Source: DASUBV01 sp035532295 (lineage in GTDB: Bacteria > Actinomycetota > Actinomycetes > Streptosporangiales > Streptosporangiaceae). From it: a DNA stretch of 64,000 nucleotides. The stretch spans positions 1 through 64,000 of the forward strand of contig DATKRH010000294.1 in the NCBI GenBank assembly GCA_035532295.1. The letters run 5' to 3'. Below, piece by piece: positions 59,723 to 64,000 of this stretch. Made by a program: the position numbers and the translations under genes. The notes under the pieces were generated by a model. That model searched no databases, was not told the origin of the DNA, and was given only the letters and a program-made list of their open reading frames with translations. The stretch's first letter is position 1. Every line of letters begins with the position of its first letter.

Positions 59723-60946
59723 TCAGCCCGAGATTCCCGCGGCCGTGCACGCGGCGGCGTACTTGCCCGTGCACAGCTGGGAGGCCGGCACGAACTTGTC
59801 CGCGATAACGGTCGAGTTCATGTTCGCGGGGGTGACCCATGTCGGCGTCAGCAGCACCGAGGAGACGGCGGTGTGACTCGTGGTGTCCTGCGTGGTGCCG
59901 TTGACCAGGCCCGCCGGCGGGGCGTCGCCGGCCCGCGCGTACATGGCCAGGGCCGCGGCGGCCTGGGCCTCCAGGTAGATCGGCTTGTACACGGTGCCGC
60001 ACTGGTAGCCGGTCAGGATATTCTGCAGCCCGGTCAGGGTGGCGTCCTGGCCCGTGGTCGGGAAGGTCTTGGGCTTGATGCCCTTGCCCTGCAGGTAGTG
60101 GATGATCGGCGCGCCGTTCTCGTCGTTCGGGATCAGCGCGGCGTTGATGTTCGGGTGCGCGGTGTACTGCTGCTGGAACTCACTCAGCGCGGTCGGCGGG
60201 TCCCAGGTCCCCGCGGGGTTACTGACGTCCTTCCAGCCGCCCGAGCTGAACTTCGGCGCCAGCACGGCGTTGTAGCCCTGCGCGAAGAGCGTCGCGTTGT
60301 TGTCGGTCGGCGCGCCCTTCATGACGATGACCTGCGGGCTCTTGACGTGCCACGCAGCGACGCAGCTCACCAGGCCCTGGCCCATCTTGGTGCCGACCAG
60401 GACGTTGTTGAAGCTGACGTAGTACTTGCGCGTGCCGCCGAGGGTCAGCCGGTCGTAGTCGATCACGTCCACGCCGTGGGACTTGGCGTAGGACTCGATG
60501 TGCGCGCCCACGCCCGAGTCGAGCGGGTCCACGATCAGGACGCTCGCGCCCTTGGTGATGGCCGTCTGGGCGTCACTGAACTGCGTGGAGTCGCTGCCCA
60601 GGGCGTTCTGGACGGTGAACTGCGACGACGAGAGCCCAGCCTTCTGGAAGGACTCCTTCAGGTACGGGGCGTCGAACTCGACGTAGCGCGTCGAGGAGAC
60701 AGTGTCCGGCAGGATCACGGCGACGTTGCCCTTGCCCTTGGAGGCCAGGGGCTTGAGCGTGGCCATCGCCGAGAAGCTGTTGTTGAGCGAGCTCACGGAG
60801 ACCTGCGGAACAGAGCCGCCGGAGCTAGAGCTCCCGGAGGAGCTCGTGGACGAGCTGCTGCTGCCGCAGGCAGCGACGACCAGCGCCGCGCTGGCGGCTA
60901 TGGCCGCTGCCGCGGCTGATTTCGTAACTGAATGCAAGAAAACCAC
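59723..60946 (-). CDS. Sugar ABC transporter, XylF-like substrate-binding lipoprotein
   Basis: This 407-residue lipoprotein has a signal peptide ending VVAACG (Cys27), a Ser-rich linker, and a type I periplasmic-binding fold with VDPLDSG, VIDYDRLTLGG, YYVSFNNVLVG and FPTTGQDATLTG. These are close in wording to D-xylose-binding protein XylF. The first start is GTG at 60946, but a TTG at 60937 lies 5 bases after GAGGTGG and may be used. It is the first gene of the transporter operon, and 12-bp-spaced repeats lie in its upstream region. Confidence 0.92.
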   Translation of the reverse strand: MVFLHSVTKSAAAAAIAASAALVVAACGSSSSSTSSSGSSSSGGSVPQVSVSSLNNSFSAMATLKPLASKGKGNVAVILPDTVSSTRYVEFDAPYLKESFQKAGLSSSQFTVQNALGSDSTQFSDAQTAITKGASVLIVDPLDSGVGAHIESYAKSHGVDVIDYDRLTLGGTRKYYVSFNNVLVGTKMGQGLVSCVAAWHVKSPQVIVMKGAPTDNNATLFAQGYNAVLAPKFSSGGWKDVSNPAGTWDPPTALSEFQQQYTAHPNINAALIPNDENGAPIIHYLQGKGIKPKTFPTTGQDATLTGLQNILTGYQCGTVYKPIYLEAQAAAALAMYARAGDAPPAGLVNGTTQDTTSHTAVSSVLLTPTWVTPANMNSTVIADKFVPASQLCTGKYAAACTAAGISG

Positions 60947-61050
60947 CTCGTTGATGGGCGGAACGATTCGGATCTACGGTCGCTGTCGAGCCCGTATGAC
61001 CGGTCGCCGCTGAGACAGGAACCTCTTGTGCAAACCCTAGGGCGCATTGG

Positions 61051-61100
61051 GTAAACGTCTCCGTTAACATCCCGGTAACCACGTGAAAATTTTGTAAACG
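61051..61100. promoter_or_regulatory. GTNAAC-type direct repeats, candidate response-regulator site
   Basis: GTAAACG (61051), GTTAACA (61063) and GTAACCA (61075) follow one another at 12-bp spacing, with a fourth GTAAACG at 61094, in the 167-bp gap between the response-regulator gene and the binding-protein gene. OmpR-type regulators bind tandem repeats of about 10-12 bp. The gap is A+T-richer than its surroundings. No clear -10/-35 pair was found. Confidence 0.45.
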
Positions 61101-61113
61101 CCAGAACCGCAGG

Positions 61114-61866
61114 TCAGAGCCCTAGCATGGGCGATACGGGCGGCGGGGGCGGTAAGCCGGGTAAATCTGCCGCGATTCTGTAACCTGCTCGTGGCTGAGT
61201 CAAGATAATCGGCACTCCGCCGTCGGTCTCCAGCTTGGCCCGGAGCCTGCGGACATAGACGCGGACATACTCGGTCTCGGTCTCGTAGCCGTGCCCCCAT
61301 ACCCGGCGCAGCAGATGAGCGTGCGTCAGCAGCTTCCCGCGGTTCACGGCGAGCTCGCGCAGCAGCGCGAACTCGGTCGGCGTCAGGTGCACGGCCTGGC
61401 CGCCGCGGGTCACCTGCTGGGCGGCCAGATCCATCCTGAGATCTCCGATAACGATGATCGTCGGCGTGCTCTCCGGCGCCGCCGCGGGCCGGGTCCGGCG
61501 CAGCGTCGCGGTGATCCGCGCCAGCAGTTCCTCGATGCTGAACGGCTTGGTCATGTAGTCATCAGCGCCCACGTTCAGCGCGGTGACCTTGTCGCGCTCG
61601 CCGCCGCGCGCGGATACCACGATGATGGCCACCGCGGAGCGCTCGCGAATCTGGCGGCACAGCTCGAAGCCGTCGATTTCCGGCAGCATCAAGTCGAGCA
61701 GGACGATGTCCGGGGACTCGGTCTCCAGCAGCCGCAGGGCCCGCAGCCCGTCGGCGGAGACGATGGTGTCGAACCCGCGGACGGCCAGATTTGACCTGAT
61801 CAGGTCGACGATATTCGGGTCGTCCTCGACCACGAGCGCACGCGTCCTGACCGCCTCGTCATACAC
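61114..61866 (-). CDS. OmpR/KdpE-type response regulator
   Basis: The 250-residue protein has a receiver domain (phospho-acceptor Asp in IVLLDLMLPEIDG, Lys in DYMTKPF) and a C-terminal winged helix (LTPTEFALLRELAVNRGKLLTHAHLLRRVWG, TEYVRVYVRRLRAKL) of the OmpR class. The GTG start overlaps the stop of the hybrid kinase gene by 8 nt. It probably controls the adjacent sugar transporter genes, which lie downstream after 167 bp. The C-terminal Pro-rich tail is short and unusual. Confidence 0.95.
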   Translation of the reverse strand: MYDEAVRTRALVVEDDPNIVDLIRSNLAVRGFDTIVSADGLRALRLLETESPDIVLLDLMLPEIDGFELCRQIRERSAVAIIVVSARGGERDKVTALNVGADDYMTKPFSIEELLARITATLRRTRPAAAPESTPTIIVIGDLRMDLAAQQVTRGGQAVHLTPTEFALLRELAVNRGKLLTHAHLLRRVWGHGYETETEYVRVYVRRLRAKLETDGGVPIILTQPRAGYRIAADLPGLPPPPPVSPMLGL

Positions 61867-64000
61867 TGGGGGCGACTCCGATCTGCTGCTGGCCCGAAGG
61901 CCACGTTACTGCCTCGGTCGCCGCGATCTCCCCGGCGGCCAGTGGCTGCGCGACCAGTGCCGTAACCGCGGGCGGCCTGACCGCGGGCGGCCTGACCACG
62001 GGCGGCCTGACCACGGGCGCCCTGACCACGGGCGCCTCCACCGGCAGCCGGATCCGGAAGCAGGTGCCGCGTCCCGTCGGCGCCAGCGCGATCTGGCCGC
62101 CGTGGGCGGTTACGATGCCGCGGGCGATCGACAGGCCCAGGCCGGCGCCCGACGTCGGGGTGCGGCGCCGCCGGGCGGGCTCGAACGGGCCGGCGACCAG
62201 GTCCGCCGGCAGGCCGGTGCCGTTGTCGGCCACGCTCAGCACGACATCCGCGGGCCCGTCGGCCATGGCGGTGATCGCCACCGCGGTGCCCGGCGGATTG
62301 TGCCCGAACGCGTTGCTCAGCAGGTTGACGAAGACCTGCTCCAGGCGGTCGTGGTCGGCCCACACCACGGGCAGGCCGGGATCGCAGGCCACCGTCACCA
62401 GCGGCGCGGCGGCAGGGGGCAGGCAGGCGATGGCCGCCTCGATCACCAGCGGGATGTCGCACCAGTCCCGTTGCAGTCGCATGACCCCCGACTCGATCGC
62501 GGAGAAGTCCAGCAGGTCGTCGACCAGCCGGCCCAGCCGCGCCGACTCGGCCGCGATCCGGGCCAGGAACCGCTGCTGCGACTCCCCGTCCCAGGTCACG
62601 TCTGGCTGCAGCAGGCTGGAGGCATAGCCGCGGATGGCGGTCAGCGGCGTGCGCAGCTCGTGGCTGAGCCGGGACAGGAACCCGCGCTGCAGTTCCTGGG
62701 AGCGCCGCAGCGCCACGGCCTCCTGGTGCGCGACCCATGCCTCCTCGCGTTCGAGGGCCAGGCGCACCGAGTGCGCAGCGTCCTCCAGCAGCGCCTTCGC
62801 GTCGGCCGGGGGCGAGCCGTGCGGCCAGCTGGCCACCAGAGCGGCGCCGCTGCCCGGCGCGGCGAACGTCACGGTCAGCAGCCGGCCGCCGTCCGCGTTG
62901 CCCCGGTTCACGGCGACGTCATCGCACCGGATGACGCCCAGCACGCTGGCGGCGGCGTCGAGCAGCCCCGGCGAGGTGCAAGTCGGCGCGCGACCCTCTG
63001 GCACCCGGCCCCCCGGTGACCGGCCCCCCGGCGACGCGGCGACCGCGCGGCAGCGCGGCAGCTCGCCCGGTGCCCGGGTCACGAGGGCCACCTCGGCGGC
63101 CTGCAAGCCGCGGCGCAGCGACTGCAGGGCGACGCTCAGTCCGTCGGCCACGGGCAGCGGCCCGGCCAGCGTCTCCAGCATCTCCCGGATGGTCTCCAGC
63201 ACCCGGTTGCGGGTGGTGACCTCCTCCAGCAGCCGGTCCCGCTCGATCGCGCCCGCCGCGTAGCCGGCGTAGAGCGTGACCAGGTCCAGGTCGTCGCGCG
63301 TGGGGCGCCCGGCGATCCCGCGCAGGACGGTGATGACTCCGACCAGCCCGCCGGGGCCGAGCACCGGCACCGACCAGGAGGCCGACACCTTGGCGGTCCG
63401 GGCTAGCTCACCGAAGGCCGCCCAGCCCGGCCCGGCCCGGGCGCTCTCCTCGATGACCGGCTCCTGGCCCGCGGCGGCCAGCCCGACGGGGCCGCCAGCG
63501 GGCCCGCTCGGCAGCCGGGACCAGGCCGACTGCAGCGCCGCCGGCAGTCCCAGCGAGGCGGCGCACATCAGCGAGTCGCCGTCGAGCAGGTGGATGCACA
63601 GCCGCTCGCTGCCGAGGGCGGCGCCGAGCGCCGACAAGATGAGCGACAGGCTGGAGGACGGGTCGGCGGAGACCAGCCGGTCGGCCAGGCCGTGCAGGCG
63701 GGTGAGCTGACGGCGGGCCGAGGAGTCGACCGCCTGGCCGGACAGCAGCGTCACCACGTCATCGGGATGCACCTCGTCCGGCCGGACCTCCGCGACGACC
63801 CGGCCGTGCCGGAGCACCACGATGCGGTCGGCCATCCGGAACATCTGATCGATGTCGTGACAGGCCAGCAAGATCCCCGTGCCCTGCTCGCGGAGGGCGG
63901 CGATCATGTCCTCGACCTGGGCGGAGATCTGCACGCCGAGGGCCGCGGTGGGCTCGTCCAGCAGCAGCACCCGGGGGGCCCGGGAGATGGCCCTGGCCAC
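61859..64000 (-). CDS. ABC ATPase-GAF-histidine kinase hybrid, 5' end cut by the window
   Basis: The visible 713 residues begin inside an ABC ATPase: VARAISRAP just after the expected signature motif, Walker B LLLDEPTAALG (Asp15, Glu16) and H-loop LACHD (His48). The gene therefore extends beyond 64000. GAF-like sensor sequence follows (about 100-255), then a second divergent sensor region (about 265-415). The kinase has phospho-acceptor His447 in LSHELRTPL, N box NLLSNAFGHN, G1 DNGTGLP and G2 GLGLS. A Val/Pro/Arg repeat tail (about 655-680) ends the chain. No membrane helix is seen. The frame is uninterrupted from ATPase to kinase. It is followed by its regulator and the sugar transporter. 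Confidence 0.93.
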   Translation of the reverse strand: MARAISRAPRVLLLDEPTAALGVQISAQVEDMIAALREQGTGILLACHDIDQMFRMADRIVVLRHGRVVAEVRPDEVHPDDVVTLLSGQAVDSSARRQLTRLHGLADRLVSADPSSSLSLILSALGAALGSERLCIHLLDGDSLMCAASLGLPAALQSAWSRLPSGPAGGPVGLAAAGQEPVIEESARAGPGWAAFGELARTAKVSASWSVPVLGPGGLVGVITVLRGIAGRPTRDDLDLVTLYAGYAAGAIERDRLLEEVTTRNRVLETIREMLETLAGPLPVADGLSVALQSLRRGLQAAEVALVTRAPGELPRCRAVAASPGGRSPGGRVPEGRAPTCTSPGLLDAAASVLGVIRCDDVAVNRGNADGGRLLTVTFAAPGSGAALVASWPHGSPPADAKALLEDAAHSVRLALEREEAWVAHQEAVALRRSQELQRGFLSRLSHELRTPLTAIRGYASSLLQPDVTWDGESQQRFLARIAAESARLGRLVDDLLDFSAIESGVMRLQRDWCDIPLVIEAAIACLPPAAAPLVTVACDPGLPVVWADHDRLEQVFVNLLSNAFGHNPPGTAVAITAMADGPADVVLSVADNGTGLPADLVAGPFEPARRRRTPTSGAGLGLSIARGIVTAHGGQIALAPTGRGTCFRIRLPVEAPVVRAPVVRPPVVRPPAVRPPAVTALVAQPLAAGEIAATEAVTWPSGQQQIGVAPSV
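61965..62039 (-). repeat. 15-bp tandem repeat, five copies, in the kinase C-terminal tail
   Basis: Five consecutive units of the form accgcgggcggcctg, with changes in the last three, encode VVRPP/AVRPP repeats after the ATPase domain of the histidine kinase. Confidence 0.93.

Noticed and set aside
61965..62039. CRISPR-like array
   Set aside because: The units are directly abutting 15-mers in coding sequence with no spacers; it is a protein tandem repeat.

Overview
The window is about 70% G+C. Its gene order is that of a filamentous-type actinomycete: mraZ-rsmH-ftsL-ftsI-murE-murF-mraY-ftsW-murG-murC-ftsQ-ftsZ-yggS-sepF-yggT-divIVA, followed by ileS and lspA/rluA-type genes, and a separate aroC-aroK-aroB-aroQ-M24 peptidase-efp-nusB block. 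Start-codon use (many GTG, one TTG), frequent 4-nt ATGA/GTGA overlaps, IdeR-type iron boxes, an F420-type luciferase-like oxidoreductase and a class F-like sortase fit Streptosporangiales/Streptomycetales relatives. The genus cannot be fixed from this sequence alone. No rRNA, tRNA, CRISPR array, prophage or insertion sequence was seen.

Layout. 1-417: 3' end of a 4-hydroxybenzoate hydroxylase. 455-2549: pseudouridine synthase, lspA and a DksA/TraR-type zinc protein. 2550-6181: ileS with a candidate T-box leader. 6206-25620: the division and cell-wall (dcw) cluster on the minus strand, read from mraZ down to divIVA and a membrane protein with an Ada-like zinc motif. murD is missing from its usual place between mraY and ftsW, and ylmD is missing after ftsZ. 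An unannotated 51-codon ORF is translationally coupled to ftsQ. 25674-25786: MraZ-type 10-bp direct repeats before mraZ, plus a shorter set on the other strand facing a moxR-DUF58-transglutaminase operon (25953-30893). 30936-33274: DUF3040 protein, DNA polymerase IV, a LexA-like box, a leaderless small gene and a 27-bp perfect inverted repeat. 33277-41516: nusB, efp, aminopeptidase P, an inserted NDH-2 plus LLM oxidoreductase pair, and the shikimate genes. 41701-46837: cell-surface and unknown genes (secreted protein, SseB-like, an unrecognised two-gene unit, sortase, secreted peptidoglycan-binding protein). 47159-49850: epimerase, MocA-like nucleotidyltransferase, XdhC. 50091-53885: iron ABC transporter fbpABC under two iron boxes. 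54017-54636: VapBC toxin-antitoxin. 54657-57343: ribE-ribBA-ribH under an FMN riboswitch. 57483-64000: a XylF/G/H-like sugar ABC transporter next to a two-component system.

The most unusual object is at the right edge. The open reading frame 61859-64000 (cut by the window end) joins the C-terminal half of a sugar-type ABC ATPase, a GAF-like sensor region and a complete histidine kinase in one chain. It overlaps an OmpR-type response regulator by 8 nt and lies directly upstream of the sugar ABC transporter. The free-standing ATPase of that transporter shares the same unusual Walker B/D-loop wording as the kinase-borne ATPase. I infer a sensor that reads sugar transport through its own ABC domain. 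A second window-wide pattern is a set of in-frame 15- or 18-bp tandem repeats, in two to five copies, in unrelated genes (lspA, the 6206 membrane protein, aroK, SseB, fbpA, ribE, the hybrid kinase).
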